Source: Rhodococcus xishaensis
GTDB lineage: Bacteria > Actinomycetota > Actinomycetes > Mycobacteriales > Mycobacteriaceae
Direction: 5' to 3'
Assembly (NCBI RefSeq): GCF_004011825.1
Contig: NZ_RKLO01000002.1
Coordinates: 124,001-188,000 of the forward strand
Length of the DNA stretch: 64,000 nt
This document shows, one piece after another, positions 17,610-28,628 of the stretch. The stretch's first letter is position 1; every line of letters begins with the position of its first letter. Both the position numbers and the translations under genes were made by a program. The notes beneath the pieces were generated by a model. It made no database searches. It saw nothing but the letters and a program-made list of their open reading frames with translations, and was not told the origin of the DNA.

Positions 17610-18581
17610 GTGCAGAGATGGCGAGGTCTGGACGATGTGCCAGCAGACTGGGGGCGTTGCGTCCTTACGATCGGCGTTTTCGACGGCGTGCACCGAGGAC
17701 ATGCGCAGTTGATTTCACGGGCGGTCGACGCCGCGGAAGAGCGTGGAATGTCCAGTGTCCTGATGACATTCGATCCGCACCCGGCGGAGGTGGTGCGTCC
17801 CGGCAGTCACCCCGCACAGTTGACGACCTTGCCGCGGCGTGCCGAGCTGGTCGAGGCGCTGGGCGCCGACGTGTTCTTCGTAATGCCGTTCACGCCCGAG
17901 TTCATGAAGCTCTCCCCGGAACGTTACGTACACGAGATCCTGGTTGAGCGCCTCCACGTCGCGGAGGTAGTAGTCGGCGAGAATTTCACCTTCGGACGCA
18001 AGGCGGCCGGCGACATCGACGTCTTGCGGGAAATGGGTGCCCGGTTCGGGTTCGCTGTCGACGGCGTCAGCCTGCTCGCCGAGCATGCGGTGACTTTTTC
18101 GTCGACATACATCCGCTCGTGTGTGGATGCGGGGGACGTCGCGGCGGCTTCGGAGGCGCTCGGCCGGCCGCATCGCGTCGAGGGTGTCGTAGTGCACGGT
18201 GACGGCCGGGGCCGGGGGTTGGGCTTTCCTACTGCGAACATCGTGCCGCCGATGTACGCAGCGATTCCCGCGGACGGTGTGTACGCGACGTGGTTCACCG
18301 TGCTGGGCTCCGGCCCGGTGGAGGGCACGGTCGAGCCCGGGCGCCGCTACAAGGCCGCCGTGTCCGTCGGCTCCAACCCGACGTTCTCCGGCCGCGCTCG
18401 TACCGTCGAGGCGTTCGTACTCGACCACGAAGCCGACCTGTACGGCCAGCATGTCGCGGTCGACTTCGTCGAGCGGGTGCGGGGCATGGAAAAGTTCGAT
18501 TCCGTCGACGCGCTCGTCGAGGAAATGGGCCGTGACGCGGAGAAGGCGCGAAAGATCCTCACCGAGGCAGCGCCGAACTGA
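17610..18581 (+). CDS. ribF: Bifunctional riboflavin kinase / FAD synthetase
   Basis: Converts riboflavin to FMN and FMN to FAD. 323 aa. Seen: N-terminal nucleotidyltransferase domain with LTIGVFDGVHRGHAQLI, MTFDPHP and STYIRSCVDAGD; C-terminal flavokinase domain with RGLGFPTANI and a later AVSVGSNPTFSG segment. GTG at 17610 (QRWRGLDDVPADWGRC) matches the family start; a TAGGCT hexamer ends 7 nt before it, suggesting leaderless mRNA. The stop codon lies inside the first unit of a 25-bp tandem repeat array. Confidence 0.95.
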   Translation: MQRWRGLDDVPADWGRCVLTIGVFDGVHRGHAQLISRAVDAAEERGMSSVLMTFDPHPAEVVRPGSHPAQLTTLPRRAELVEALGADVFFVMPFTPEFMKLSPERYVHEILVERLHVAEVVVGENFTFGRKAAGDIDVLREMGARFGFAVDGVSLLAEHAVTFSSTYIRSCVDAGDVAAASEALGRPHRVEGVVVHGDGRGRGLGFPTANIVPPMYAAIPADGVYATWFTVLGSGPVEGTVEPGRRYKAAVSVGSNPTFSGRARTVEAFVLDHEADLYGQHVAVDFVERVRGMEKFDSVDALVEEMGRDAEKARKILTEAAPN

Positions 18582-18685
18582 CGACACCGACGCAACGCCG
18601 AACTGACGACACCGAGGCAACGCCGAACTGACGACACCGACGCAACGCCGAACTAACGACACCGAGGCAACGCCGGACTGACAGC
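18561..18685 (+). repeat. 5 x 25-bp tandem repeat spanning the ribF stop codon
   Basis: Units start at 18561, 18586, 18611, 18636 and 18661. Unit 1 encodes the last ribF residues TEAAPN and the TGA; units 2, 3 and 5 carry TGA at the same place, unit 4 has TAA. Base 6 alternates G, C, G, C, G, which suggests an early 50-bp duplication. The array ends about 140 bp before rpsO. Confidence 0.95.
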
Positions 18686-18826
18686 GCCGGCCTGAACGGT
18701 GTGATGCACCTGGTAGCATCGTCGGCTGGTGCGTGCTGCGGTTCGCGGCGGCCGCACCCGTCGGGTCCGGTCGTCACCGGTGACCGATTTCCACGCGCGC
18801 GGACGTCAGTAACAGGAGTGCATCAA

Positions 18827-19096
18827 GTGGCATTGACCACCGAGCAGAAGAAGCAGATCCTCGGCGAGTACGGACTGCACGAGACCGACACCGGTTCGCC
18901 GGAGGCGCAGGTGGCTCTGCTCACCAAGCGCATCGTCGATCTCACCGAGCACCTGAAGACGCACAAGCACGACCATCACTCCCGCCGCGGCCTACTGCTG
19001 CTGGTCGGACGTCGTCGTCGTCTGCTCAAGTACGTTCAGAAGGTCGACATCAACCGCTACCGCTCGCTGATCCAGCGTCTCGGCTTGCGTCGATAA
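18827..19096 (+). CDS. rpsO: 30S ribosomal protein S15
   Basis: 89 aa, exactly the family length. Seen: [86 protein letters not shown], essentially the full S15 pattern. Binds the 16S rRNA central domain and often represses its own mRNA. GTG start with CAGGAG 8 nt upstream; the upstream in-frame ATG at 18701 is not used. Lies before pnp, the widely conserved rpsO-pnp order. Confidence 0.97.
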   Translation: MALTTEQKKQILGEYGLHETDTGSPEAQVALLTKRIVDLTEHLKTHKHDHHSRRGLLLLVGRRRRLLKYVQKVDINRYRSLIQRLGLRR

Positions 19097-19167
19097 GGCG
19101 GGCGACATACGACAGTCCCGTCGAAGCCGTGGCACGGCGCGTCACTTCGCCGTACCCGGTCACACCC

Positions 19168-19230
19168 ATAGCCAGCGAGGCTTGTATCCAGCATGCATGT
19201 GTTGATGCTTAGACTGGCCTCGTTGGCTAT
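19168..19230 (+). promoter_or_regulatory. Long rpsO-pnp intergenic hairpin
   Basis: The 331-bp gap 19097-19427 has no supportable gene. In it a 14-bp stem forms between 19168-19181 (ATAGCCAGCGAGGC) and 19217-19230 (GCCTCGTTGGCTAT) with one G-U pair. The 35-nt loop holds an inner hairpin (AGCAT at 19190-19194 with ATGCT at 19205-19209), and outer GTACC/GGTAC segments at 19152-19156 and 19232-19236 can extend it. E. coli pnp is autoregulated through an RNase III hairpin at this location, so the same job is plausible here. The rest of the gap is C/A-rich with no clear signal. Confidence 0.65.
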
Positions 19231-19427
19231 CGGTACTTGCACCACCACCACCGCCGCCCCGCGCTCGCAGCCGTGGCGTCGGTCTTCGGTAGTGGCCCTC
19301 CGGATGTCGATCCGGCCGGCTTCGATCGACGGCCGCCTCCGCGATGTGATGCGTGCGCAGCCGTGACCAGGACAGTCACGGTGCCCGTGCGGACCGGCAA
19401 AGACGAGAGGGAAGAGAAGAAAAGCAG

Positions 19428-21701
19428 ATGACAGACAATTCCGCAATCGAGGTCGAAGAAGGCGTGTTCGAATCCGTCGCCGTCATCGACAACGGAAGCT
19501 ACGGCACGCGCACCATTCGTTTCGAAACGGGACGTCTCGCGCAGCAGGCCGCCGGCTCCGTGGCCGCATACCTCGATGAAGAGACCATGCTGCTGTCGGC
19601 CACCACGGCCAGCAAGCAGCCCAAGGAGCACTTCGACTTCTTCCCGCTGACGGTTGATGTCGAAGAGCGCATGTACGCGGCGGGCCGGATCCCCGGCTCG
19701 TTCTTCCGCCGTGAGGGACGCCCCTCGACCGACGCGATCCTCACCTGCCGCCTGATCGACCGTCCGCTGCGTCCGTCGTTCGTCGACGGCCTGCGCAACG
19801 AGATTCAGGTTGTCGTGACCGTCCTGAGCCTTGACCCCAAGGATCTGTACGACGTCGTCGCGATCAACGCTGCGTCCGCGTCCACCCAGATCGCGGGCCT
19901 GCCATTCTCCGGTCCGGTCGGTGGCGTGCGCGTCGCGCTGATCACGTCGGAGGAGAACGCGAGCGGTCAGTGGGTCGCGTTTCCCACTACCGAGCAGCTC
20001 GAGAACGCCGTGTTCGACATGGTTGTCGCCGGCCGCATCGTCTCCGGCTCGGGTGACAGCGCCGACGTCGCGATCATGATGGTCGAGGCCGAGGCCACCG
20101 AGAACGTGATCGGCCTGATCGACGGCGGCGCGCAAGCGCCGACCGAGGCGATCGTGGCCGAGGGCCTCGAGGCTGCCAAGCCGTTCATCGCCCGCCTGTG
20201 CGAGGCACAGCAGGCGCTGGCCGAGAAGGCCGCCAAGCCGACCGCTGACTACCCGCTGTTCCCGGCCTACCAGGACGATGTCTACGCAGCCGTCGAGAAC
20301 GCGGCGTCGGCCGCGCTGTCCGAGGCCCTCTCCATCGCGGGCAAGCAGGAGCGCGACGACAAGACCGACGAAGTCAAGGTCGACGTCCTCGAGCAGGTCG
20401 GCCCGCAGTTCGAGGGCCGCGAGAAGGAGATCGGCGCGGCATTCCGATCACTGACGAAAAAGCTTGTGCGCCAGCGTATCCTGCGGGACCAGTTCCGCAT
20501 CGACGGCCGTGGCATCACCGATATCCGGTCGCTGTCGGCCGAGGTCGCCGTGATCCCGCGTGCGCACGGATCCGCCCTGTTCGAGCGCGGCGAGACCCAG
20601 ATCATGGGTGTCACCACCCTGGACATGGTCAAGATGGCGCAGCAGATCGACTCGCTGGGTCCGGAGACCAGCAAGCGCTACATGCACCACTACAACTTCC
20701 CGCCTTACTCGACCGGAGAGACCGGTCGCGTCGGCTCGCCGAAGCGACGTGAGATCGGCCACGGCGCACTCGCCGAGCGCGCTCTCGTGCCGGTTCTCCC
20801 GAGCCAGGAGGAGTTCCCGTACGCGATCCGCCAGGTTTCGGAGGCGTTGGGTTCCAACGGTTCCACCTCGATGGGTTCGGTGTGCGCCTCGACCCTGTCG
20901 CTGCTGAACGCCGGTGTTCCGCTCAAGGCTCCGGTCGCCGGAATCGCGATGGGCCTGGTCTCCGACGAGGTCGACGGCGAGACCCGCTACGTTGCTCTCA
21001 CGGACATCCTCGGCGCCGAGGACGCCTTCGGCGACATGGACTTCAAGGTCGCCGGCACCAAGGACTTCGTCACGGCCCTGCAGCTCGACACCAAGCTCGA
21101 CGGTATCCCGTCGCAGGTCCTCGCCGGCGCGCTGAGCCAGGCGCACGACGCCCGCACCACGATCCTCGAGGTCATGGCCGAAGCGATCGCTACTCCGGAC
21201 GAGATGAGCCCGTACGCGCCGCGGATCACGACCATCAAGGTCCCCGTGGACAAGATCGGCGAGGTCATCGGGCCCAAGGGCAAGATGATCAATTCGATCA
21301 CCGAGGAGACGGGCGCCAACATCTCCATCGAGGACGACGGCACCGTCTACGTCGGTGCCGCCGACGGCCCGTCCGCGCAGGCCGCGATCGACAAGATCAA
21401 CGCCATCGCCAACCCGCAGCTGCCCAAGGTGGGCGAGCGTTTCCTCGGGACGGTCGTCAAGACCACCGCCTTCGGTGCGTTCGTCTCGCTGCTCCCGGGC
21501 CGCGACGGACTGGTACACATCTCCAAGCTGGGCAACGGCAAGCGCATCGCGAAGGTTGAGGACGTCGTCAACGTCGGCACCAAGATCCGCGTCGAGATCG
21601 CCGACATCGACAACCGCGGCAAGATCTCGCTGATCCCGGTGGAGGAGGACGCGGCCGAGGCTTCGGACGTTTCCGGTAGCTCGGGGCCCGCAGCCGAGTA
21701 G
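19428..21701 (+). CDS. pnp: Polyribonucleotide nucleotidyltransferase (PNPase)
   Basis: 3'-5' phosphorolytic exoribonuclease of the degradosome type (also called gpsI in actinobacteria). 757 aa, normal length. Seen: first RNase PH domain ([30 protein letters not shown]), all-helical linker, second RNase PH domain ([63 protein letters not shown] with the catalytic acidic residues near 530), KH domain near 604-645 ([26 protein letters not shown]) and S1 domain from about 667. ATG at 19428 follows a GA-rich stretch (GAGAGGGAAGAGAAG); the longer in-frame extension is upstream leader sequence. Confidence 0.97.
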   Translation: MTDNSAIEVEEGVFESVAVIDNGSYGTRTIRFETGRLAQQAAGSVAAYLDEETMLLSATTASKQPKEHFDFFPLTVDVEERMYAAGRIPGSFFRREGRPSTDAILTCRLIDRPLRPSFVDGLRNEIQVVVTVLSLDPKDLYDVVAINAASASTQIAGLPFSGPVGGVRVALITSEENASGQWVAFPTTEQLENAVFDMVVAGRIVSGSGDSADVAIMMVEAEATENVIGLIDGGAQAPTEAIVAEGLEAAKPFIARLCEAQQALAEKAAKPTADYPLFPAYQDDVYAAVENAASAALSEALSIAGKQERDDKTDEVKVDVLEQVGPQFEGREKEIGAAFRSLTKKLVRQRILRDQFRIDGRGITDIRSLSAEVAVIPRAHGSALFERGETQIMGVTTLDMVKMAQQIDSLGPETSKRYMHHYNFPPYSTGETGRVGSPKRREIGHGALAERALVPVLPSQEEFPYAIRQVSEALGSNGSTSMGSVCASTLSLLNAGVPLKAPVAGIAMGLVSDEVDGETRYVALTDILGAEDAFGDMDFKVAGTKDFVTALQLDTKLDGIPSQVLAGALSQAHDARTTILEVMAEAIATPDEMSPYAPRITTIKVPVDKIGEVIGPKGKMINSITEETGANISIEDDGTVYVGAADGPSAQAAIDKINAIANPQLPKVGERFLGTVVKTTAFGAFVSLLPGRDGLVHISKLGNGKRIAKVEDVVNVGTKIRVEIADIDNRGKISLIPVEEDAAEASDVSGSSGPAAE

Positions 21702-21723
21702 CCCCGCGCAGCGGCATGTGACC

Positions 21724-21756
21724 CCGGCCCTGCGCGGTTCGTCCGCGTGGGGCCGG
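21724..21756 (+). terminator. Hairpin after pnp
   Basis: Stem CCGGCCC (21724-21730) with GGGCCGG (21750-21756) and an inner CGCGG/CCGCG helix closing a TTCGT loop. It starts 23 nt after the pnp stop. Very GC-rich without a T-run, so a terminator of the actinobacterial hairpin-only type or a 3'-end stabiliser. Confidence 0.6.
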
Positions 21757-21840
21757 AGTCCTGTCTCCGGTGTATCGTTGTTCGACGTTCATCACTCCTC
21801 CAGGGTTCATCCGGGACGAAGCTGGGGCATCTCCGGCCGC

Positions 21841-21870
21841 GAGACTTCCGGACGTGACACTTCCGGACGC
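21841..21870 (+). repeat. 2 x 15-bp direct repeat before the M16 peptidase gene
   Basis: GAGACTTCCGGACGT at 21841-21855 and GACACTTCCGGACGC at 21856-21870 match at 13 of 15 bases and end 20 bp before the peptidase ATG. Possibly a duplicated regulator half-site, or one of the many short tandem duplications in this chromosome. Confidence 0.6.
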
Positions 21871-21890
21871 AAGGAAACACGCACCGCCAC

Positions 21891-23231
21891 ATGGCTCAAT
21901 CCCTCCGCGACAAGCCCCAACGCGGCTCCGCACTCGATAACCACCTGCGCACCGGTGTCCAGCGCACGACACTTCCTGGTGGTCTCCGCGTCGTGACCGA
22001 ACACCTGCCCGGTGTGCGCTCGGCATCGGTCGGCATCTGGGTGGGGGTCGGCTCCCGCGACGAGCAGCCCACAGTCGCCGGTGCCGCGCACTTCCTCGAG
22101 CACCTGCTGTTCAAGTCCACCCCGACGCGGTCGGCCGTCGACATCGCGCAGATGATGGACGGCGTCGGCGGCGAGCTCAACGCCTTCACCGCGAAGGAAC
22201 ACACGTGCTTCTACGCGCATGTGCTCGACGACGACCTACCGCTCGCGATGGATCTGATCGGCGACGTGGTGCTGCGGGGGCGGTGCCGCTCCGTCGACGT
22301 CGACGTCGAACGGCAGGTGGTGCTCGAGGAGATCTCGATGCGCGACGACGACCCGGAGGACCTGCTCGGCGACACGTTCTCGACCGCGCTCTTCGGTGAC
22401 CATCCGGTCGGACGACCGGTGATCGGCAGCGCCCATTCGATCGAGTCGATGACCCGGACCCAGCTGCACTCGTTCCACGTGCGGCGCTATACACCCGATC
22501 GCATGGTGGTCGCGGTCGCCGGCAACGTCGAACACGAGCACACGGTGGAACTGGTGCGACGGGTGTTCGCCGGACACCTCGACCGGGATGCGCCGTCCGC
22601 ACCCCGGCGGGAGGGTGCGATCCGATTGCGAACGGCGCCGACGTTGAGCCTGACGAAGCGGGACGTCGAGCAGGCCCACCTGACAATGGGAGTTCGAGCC
22701 TTCGGTCGCCACGAGGGGCACCGCTGGCCGCTGTCGGTTCTCAACGTCGCGGTGGGTGGCGGCCTGAGTTCCCGTCTGTTCCAAGAGATCCGGGAGGAAC
22801 GCGGGCTGGCGTACTCGGTCTACTCGGGTGTGGACACATTCGCCGACACGGGTGCGTTCTTCGTGTATGCCGGGTGCCAGCCGGAGAACCTCGGCGACGT
22901 CACGACTTTGATTCGCGAGGTCCTTGCTAGCGTCGCTTCCAACGGGATCACCGATGCCGAATGCGCCCGTGCGAAAGGGTCGTTGCGCGGGTCGCTCGTG
23001 CTGGGGCTCGAGGACTCGGGGTCGCGGATGAATCGGATCGGCCGTAGCGAACTGAACTACGGTAATCACCAATCGGTTTCGGAGACCCTGGCTCGGATCG
23101 ACGAGGTCACGACCGACGACGTGCGGGAGGTCGCCCGGGTGCTACTGCAACGGCCGTTCGGGGCCTCAGTGGTGGGACCGTACCGGGGTATGCGGGATCT
23201 GCCCGCTTCGGTTCGGGGGATCGTTCCCTAG
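21891..23231 (+). CDS. pepR: M16 family zinc peptidase (PepR type)
   Basis: 446 aa protease of the insulinase/processing-peptidase superfamily. Seen: inverted zinc motif HFLEHLLFKSTPTR (HxxEH), the downstream zinc-ligand segment MMDGVGGELNAFTAKEHTCFYAHVL, and the C-terminal R/Y pair region GGGLSSRLFQEIREERGLAYSVYSG. Probably cytoplasmic, as no signal peptide is seen. It follows pnp as in M. tuberculosis (gpsI-pepR). ATG at 21891 gives the family start; no strong Shine-Dalgarno (AAGGAAAC further up). Confidence 0.92.
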   Translation: MAQSLRDKPQRGSALDNHLRTGVQRTTLPGGLRVVTEHLPGVRSASVGIWVGVGSRDEQPTVAGAAHFLEHLLFKSTPTRSAVDIAQMMDGVGGELNAFTAKEHTCFYAHVLDDDLPLAMDLIGDVVLRGRCRSVDVDVERQVVLEEISMRDDDPEDLLGDTFSTALFGDHPVGRPVIGSAHSIESMTRTQLHSFHVRRYTPDRMVVAVAGNVEHEHTVELVRRVFAGHLDRDAPSAPRREGAIRLRTAPTLSLTKRDVEQAHLTMGVRAFGRHEGHRWPLSVLNVAVGGGLSSRLFQEIREERGLAYSVYSGVDTFADTGAFFVYAGCQPENLGDVTTLIREVLASVASNGITDAECARAKGSLRGSLVLGLEDSGSRMNRIGRSELNYGNHQSVSETLARIDEVTTDDVREVARVLLQRPFGASVVGPYRGMRDLPASVRGIVP

Positions 23232-23250
23232 CGACCGCTGCCGCGGGACG

Positions 23251-25653
23251 TCATTGCCGGTACATCGCGACCCGGACGACGTCTGTGGGATCGACCAGAT
23301 GGCCGTGGTCGTCGTCGCCGACATCGATCCGTACCCAGTGGATCTGGCCGTTGAATGCGTTGTCGCCGCGCGGATAGTCCGGGGTGACGGTCGACTGGCT
23401 ATCGCGCCCGACGTCGGTGTACTCGTAGCCGAACCCGAGCGGTTCGGTCCGCTCGATCCTGCCCGAGCCCACCGCCGCGCCGTCGACGAGCAGGGTCACG
23501 TCACCGCCCTTGCCCAGGCCGCCACCGTCGTAGTCGAACTCGACCCGCAGCTGCCGGGCTCCGGGTGGTACCGGCTGGTCGCCGCGAATGTGCGTGCGGT
23601 CAATACCGAAGAGGTTGTAGCAGAACGTGACCCGACCTTCCTTCAGGTAGAAGGCCCAGCCCCCGGCGTGCCCGCCGAGGCTGAGGATCACCCCGCTGGC
23701 CCCGGCGGTCAGATCGCTGGGGATGTCGACCTGTGCGGTCAGTGACCAGGATCGGTTGCGCCAGTTCACGATGTGCATCTCGAGCAGCCCGCCCATACCG
23801 GGTAGCAGGACCTGCCGGTTGCCGGGAACCAGGCGGGGCTTGCCGGAGATCCCCGGCAGGACTCGCTCGAACACCCGGTCGTCGAGCGGGAGGACGTTGT
23901 TGCGGGCCGCCTCGATCAGGAACAGCCGCTGGAGTTCGTGCAGCCGGTCGGGGTGTTCCTTCGACAGGTCGTCGGACTGAGTCCAGTCGGATGTGCAGTC
24001 GTACAACTCCCACACGTCGTCGTCGAACGCGACACCGGCGGCGCCGACGGTCTGCCACGGTGTCCGGTGCTTGGTAACCGCGCACCACCCCTTGTGGTAG
24101 ATCCCGCGGTTGCCGAACATCTCGAAGTACTGGGTGACGTGGCGGTCGGGTGCGTCGGCACCGTCGAATGTGTAGCTCATGTCGACGCCGTCGAACGGGT
24201 CCTGCCGCACACCCTTGACCGTCGTCGGTGCAGGTATGTGCGCCGCCATGAGCACGGTGGGAACGATGTCGATGACGTGGTGGAACTGGTGCCGTAGCTC
24301 GCCACGAGCGGTGAACCCGTGCGGCCAGTGGACAATCGTCCCGTTGCGGGTTCCGCCCCAATGGGACGCAATCTGTTTGGTCCATTGGTAGGGAGTGTCC
24401 ATCGCATGCGCCCACCCGACCGCGTAGTGCGGCGACGACTCGGGTCCGCCGAGCTTGTCGAGCTGGCTGGCCAAGAATTCCGGAGTCTCGATCTCGGGCA
24501 TGCCGTTGAGATTGATCAACTCATTGAACGTACCCTGCAGCGTTCCCTCCGCCGAGGCGCCGTTGTCACCGATGATGTAGTAGACGAGAGTGTCGTCCAA
24601 TGCTCCGAGTTCCGCGACGGCGTCGACCACCCTGCCGACCTGATGGTCAGTGTGCGCGAGGAACCCCGCGTAGTTCTCCATTTGTCGACGCAGGACGGGC
24701 AGCAGTGCCTCATCCATATCCTCCCAGGCCGGAATGGCCTCGTGCCGTCGGGTGAGTTCGGCATCCTCCGGAATCACTCCGAGTTGCTTCTGCCGCTCGA
24801 ATATCCTCTCCCGCAGGGCGTCCCACCCGTCGTCGAAGAGACCCCGGTACCTGTCGGCCCACTCCCTCGGTACGTGGTGCGGCGCATGTGTGGCACCCGG
24901 CGCGAAGTACAGGAAGAACGGCTTGTCGGGCGTGAGTGCCTTCTGCTGTCGCACCCACGCGATCGCCCTGTCGGCCAGGTCCTCGGTGAGGTGATAGCCC
25001 TCCTCCGGAGTGCCCCACGGTTCGACGCGACGGGTGCCCTCGTGCAGCGTCGGATACCACTGATCGGTCTCTCCGCCGACGAAGCCGTAGAAATACTCGA
25101 AGCCGTTGCCGGGCGCGGGCCAGTTGTCGAAGGGGCCCACCGGACTGGTCTGCCAGATCGGGACCTCATGACACTTCCCGACGTGTGCGGTCGCGTAGCC
25201 GTTGAGGGTGAGGATCTCGGCCAGCGGCGAGCACGTGTCGGGGCGCACCGAGGTGTACCCGGGCGACGAGGTAGCCAGCTCGGTGATGCCGCCCATGCCT
25301 ACACGATGATGGTTGCGCCCGGTCAACAGCGCCGCCCGGGTGGGGGAGCACAGCGCGGTGGTGTGGAACCGGGTGTACTTCAGGCCACCGCCGGCCAGTC
25401 GTTCCGCCGCCGGTGTCTCGACGGGGCCGCCGAACGCGCTCGACGCGCCGAAGCCGACGTCGTCGAGCAGGACGATGAGGATGTTGGGGGCGCCTGCGGG
25501 CGGACGCAGCGGACGGATCGGAGGATACGTCGCGTCGGGGTCCTTGGCGTCGTACAGGATCGTGCCGGAATAAACGTCGGGTGGTATCGGCAGGATCTGC
25601 CTCCCGGTGTCGATGCGGTACCTCTCGCCTTCCGAGCCCATCGGGACATCCAT
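23251..25653 (-). CDS. Type I arylsulfatase
   Basis: 800 aa sulfatase that hydrolyses sulfate esters with a formylglycine and Ca/Mg. Seen: metal motif NILIVLLDDVGFG near 57-69; the active-site CSPTRAALLTGR with the Cys at residue 102 (C-x-P-x-R, converted to formylglycine); HVGKCHEVPIW; YFAPGATHAPHHVPREW; IIGDNGASAEG with metal-binding Asp-Asn. The C-terminal ~200 residues form a beta-rich domain. The size and N-terminus match the large mycobacterial AtsD type. No signal peptide, so probably cytoplasmic. ATG at 25653 has GGGAGG 9 nt upstream. No formylglycine-generating enzyme gene is in the window. Substrate unknown. Confidence 0.92.
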   Translation of the reverse strand: MDVPMGSEGERYRIDTGRQILPIPPDVYSGTILYDAKDPDATYPPIRPLRPPAGAPNILIVLLDDVGFGASSAFGGPVETPAAERLAGGGLKYTRFHTTALCSPTRAALLTGRNHHRVGMGGITELATSSPGYTSVRPDTCSPLAEILTLNGYATAHVGKCHEVPIWQTSPVGPFDNWPAPGNGFEYFYGFVGGETDQWYPTLHEGTRRVEPWGTPEEGYHLTEDLADRAIAWVRQQKALTPDKPFFLYFAPGATHAPHHVPREWADRYRGLFDDGWDALRERIFERQKQLGVIPEDAELTRRHEAIPAWEDMDEALLPVLRRQMENYAGFLAHTDHQVGRVVDAVAELGALDDTLVYYIIGDNGASAEGTLQGTFNELINLNGMPEIETPEFLASQLDKLGGPESSPHYAVGWAHAMDTPYQWTKQIASHWGGTRNGTIVHWPHGFTARGELRHQFHHVIDIVPTVLMAAHIPAPTTVKGVRQDPFDGVDMSYTFDGADAPDRHVTQYFEMFGNRGIYHKGWCAVTKHRTPWQTVGAAGVAFDDDVWELYDCTSDWTQSDDLSKEHPDRLHELQRLFLIEAARNNVLPLDDRVFERVLPGISGKPRLVPGNRQVLLPGMGGLLEMHIVNWRNRSWSLTAQVDIPSDLTAGASGVILSLGGHAGGWAFYLKEGRVTFCYNLFGIDRTHIRGDQPVPPGARQLRVEFDYDGGGLGKGGDVTLLVDGAAVGSGRIERTEPLGFGYEYTDVGRDSQSTVTPDYPRGDNAFNGQIHWVRIDVGDDDHGHLVDPTDVVRVAMYRQ

Positions 25654-25929
25654 GGCGGACGACCTCCCTCGAGACGTGCGTACCAGTCGCGCCCGGCGTG
25701 AGCGAGTGCGCATCTGGCTTGACGGTACGTTCCGGCCGCTGTTCTTCGCAGCGGAATCTCAGCCGCGCCTTGATCGGTGCAGGAGTAGCCTGGAACGTAC
25801 GGTCGGGCTTGTGAAACGGCAGGTCCCGAGCCGGGTAAGGCTGCTGAGGCGGTGTCGAGAACTGTTGGCCGGTAACCGTTTAGCGGCACCCATTATCTCC
25901 TGGACAGTCGCAACCGAACGAGGTGCGAA

Positions 25930-26802
25930 ATGAACGAACTGGCGGAATGGGACATCGTGACCGGGGTCGGGATCACAGCGCTCGCAGTGGCCGCAGGCAG
26001 GGCGATCGAGACCGACCGTGATGACGGACTGGTCTCGGATCCATATGCGGAAGCGTTCGTGGAGGCCGCGGCACCGCCGAGGCCGATGCCGACCCGACTC
26101 GAGGCCGTCGACGAAATCGAGATGTCATGGGGTTGGCTGGCTGACTACATCGGTGTGAGATCCCGGTACTTCGATGACTACTTCGCCGAAGCGAGTCGGG
26201 CCGGGATCGACCAGATAGTGCTGCTCGCCGCGGGTCTCGACGTGCGCGCGTACCGGCTGGACTGGCCGACGGGGACGACCGTCTACGAACTCGACGCACC
26301 TAAGGTCTTGGCGTTCAAGGACGACGTGCTGGCCGTCGAGAAGGCCGGGCTCCGTGCGGATCGTCGGGCGTTGGCAGTGGACCTTCGCGAGGACTGGGCG
26401 GTTCCGCTGCAGAACAAGGGCTTCGATCGTTCGAGGCCTTCCGCGTGGCTGGCAGAGGGGTTGCTTCCTTTCCTCCCGAACGCCGCGAAGGAGCGACTGG
26501 TCCGGTTCGTGACGGACCTGTCTGCACCGGGCAGTCGCCTCGAGATCGAGCATGTCGACGACGTCCAGGCCATGTTGCAGGAGGATCAGTTCCAGCAGCT
26601 GAGTGAGCGTTTCGGCATCGACATGGCGGCTCTGTGGCCCGAGGAGGACGACTTCCACCCAGCTGAATGGCTGACGGACCACGGCTGGGACGTCGAGATC
26701 GCCCACTCGAGGGAGGTGGCCGAGCGATTTGGGCGCACTCTCCAGAACCCAAGCGGTGACCCGTCGCGGTCGAGTGTGTTCATTACCGCCGTCCGCCAGT
26801 GA
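25930..26802 (+). CDS. SAM-dependent methyltransferase (TIGR00027 / LCM-like family)
   Basis: 290 aa. Seen: WDIVTGVGITALAVAAGRAIETDRDDGLVSDPYAEAFVEAA, the SAM motif IDQIVLLAAGLDVRAYRLDWPTGTTVYELDAPKVLAFK, RRALAVDLREDW and PSAWLAEGLLPFLP. This is the large mycolata family of putative methyltransferases with unknown substrates. ATG with GAGG 8 nt upstream. Divergent from the arylsulfatase over 276 bp, which must hold both promoters; I see no conspicuous operator there. Confidence 0.9.
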   Translation: MNELAEWDIVTGVGITALAVAAGRAIETDRDDGLVSDPYAEAFVEAAAPPRPMPTRLEAVDEIEMSWGWLADYIGVRSRYFDDYFAEASRAGIDQIVLLAAGLDVRAYRLDWPTGTTVYELDAPKVLAFKDDVLAVEKAGLRADRRALAVDLREDWAVPLQNKGFDRSRPSAWLAEGLLPFLPNAAKERLVRFVTDLSAPGSRLEIEHVDDVQAMLQEDQFQQLSERFGIDMAALWPEEDDFHPAEWLTDHGWDVEIAHSREVAERFGRTLQNPSGDPSRSSVFITAVRQ

Positions 26803-26843
26803 CGCCGACCGTCGGATACGGGCGGTCGAGTTACGCACCGTAG

Positions 26844-28117
<1,274 letters not shown>

Positions 28118-28121
28118 TCGA

Positions 28122-28607
28122 ATGGTCGACGAGTCGCCGGAGAAGACCGAGAAGACGCTTCTGGTGGTCCACCACACGTCGTCTCCGGCGACCCGCGAAC
28201 TGCTCGAAGCGGTACTGGCGGGCGCACGAGATCCCGAGATCACTGGCGTCGTAGTGCGTTCCGTGCCCGCATTGCACGCGACGCCGGTCGATGTGCTGAG
28301 CGCTGACGGCTACATCTTCGGGACGTCCGCGAACTTCGGGTACATGTCCGGGGCGCTCAAGCACTTCTTCGACACCGTCTACTATCCGTGCCTCGATGCC
28401 GTTGCCGGTAGGCCGTACGGATTGTGGGTGCACGGCAACAACGACACCGCGGGCGCGGCGAAGTCGGTCCAGAAGATCACGGTCGGATTGGAGCTGGCGC
28501 AGTCGGCGCAGATAGTCGAGGTCATCGGCCCGATCGATGCGGCGGACCGAGAGAGCTGCTACGAGCTCGGAGCCACGATCGCCGTCACCGTCGCCGGCGA
28601 CCTCTGA
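28122..28607 (+). CDS. Flavodoxin/NADPH-FMN reductase-like protein
   Basis: 161 aa. Seen: KTLLVVHHTSSPATRELLEAVLAGA, where TSSPATRE matches the flavodoxin phosphate-binding loop; DGYIFGTSANFGYMSGALKHFFDTVY, the second FMN loop; and GLWVHGNNDTAGAAKSVQKITVGL. Probably binds FMN and transfers electrons; partner unknown. ATG with GGAGGG about 7 nt upstream, 4 nt after the previous stop, so part of the dapB operon. Confidence 0.85.
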   Translation: MVDESPEKTEKTLLVVHHTSSPATRELLEAVLAGARDPEITGVVVRSVPALHATPVDVLSADGYIFGTSANFGYMSGALKHFFDTVYYPCLDAVAGRPYGLWVHGNNDTAGAAKSVQKITVGLELAQSAQIVEVIGPIDAADRESCYELGATIAVTVAGDL

Positions 28608-28628
28608 CGAGGGGCAAGTATCGAGCGG

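Noticed and set aside
18561-18685. 25-bp repeats considered as a CRISPR array
   Set aside because: Units are contiguous with no spacers and begin inside a coding gene; no cas genes nearby.
24319-25701. 460-codon plus-strand frame opposite the arylsulfatase
   Set aside because: Antisense shadow; the sulfatase has all catalytic motifs and a good ribosome site on the minus strand.
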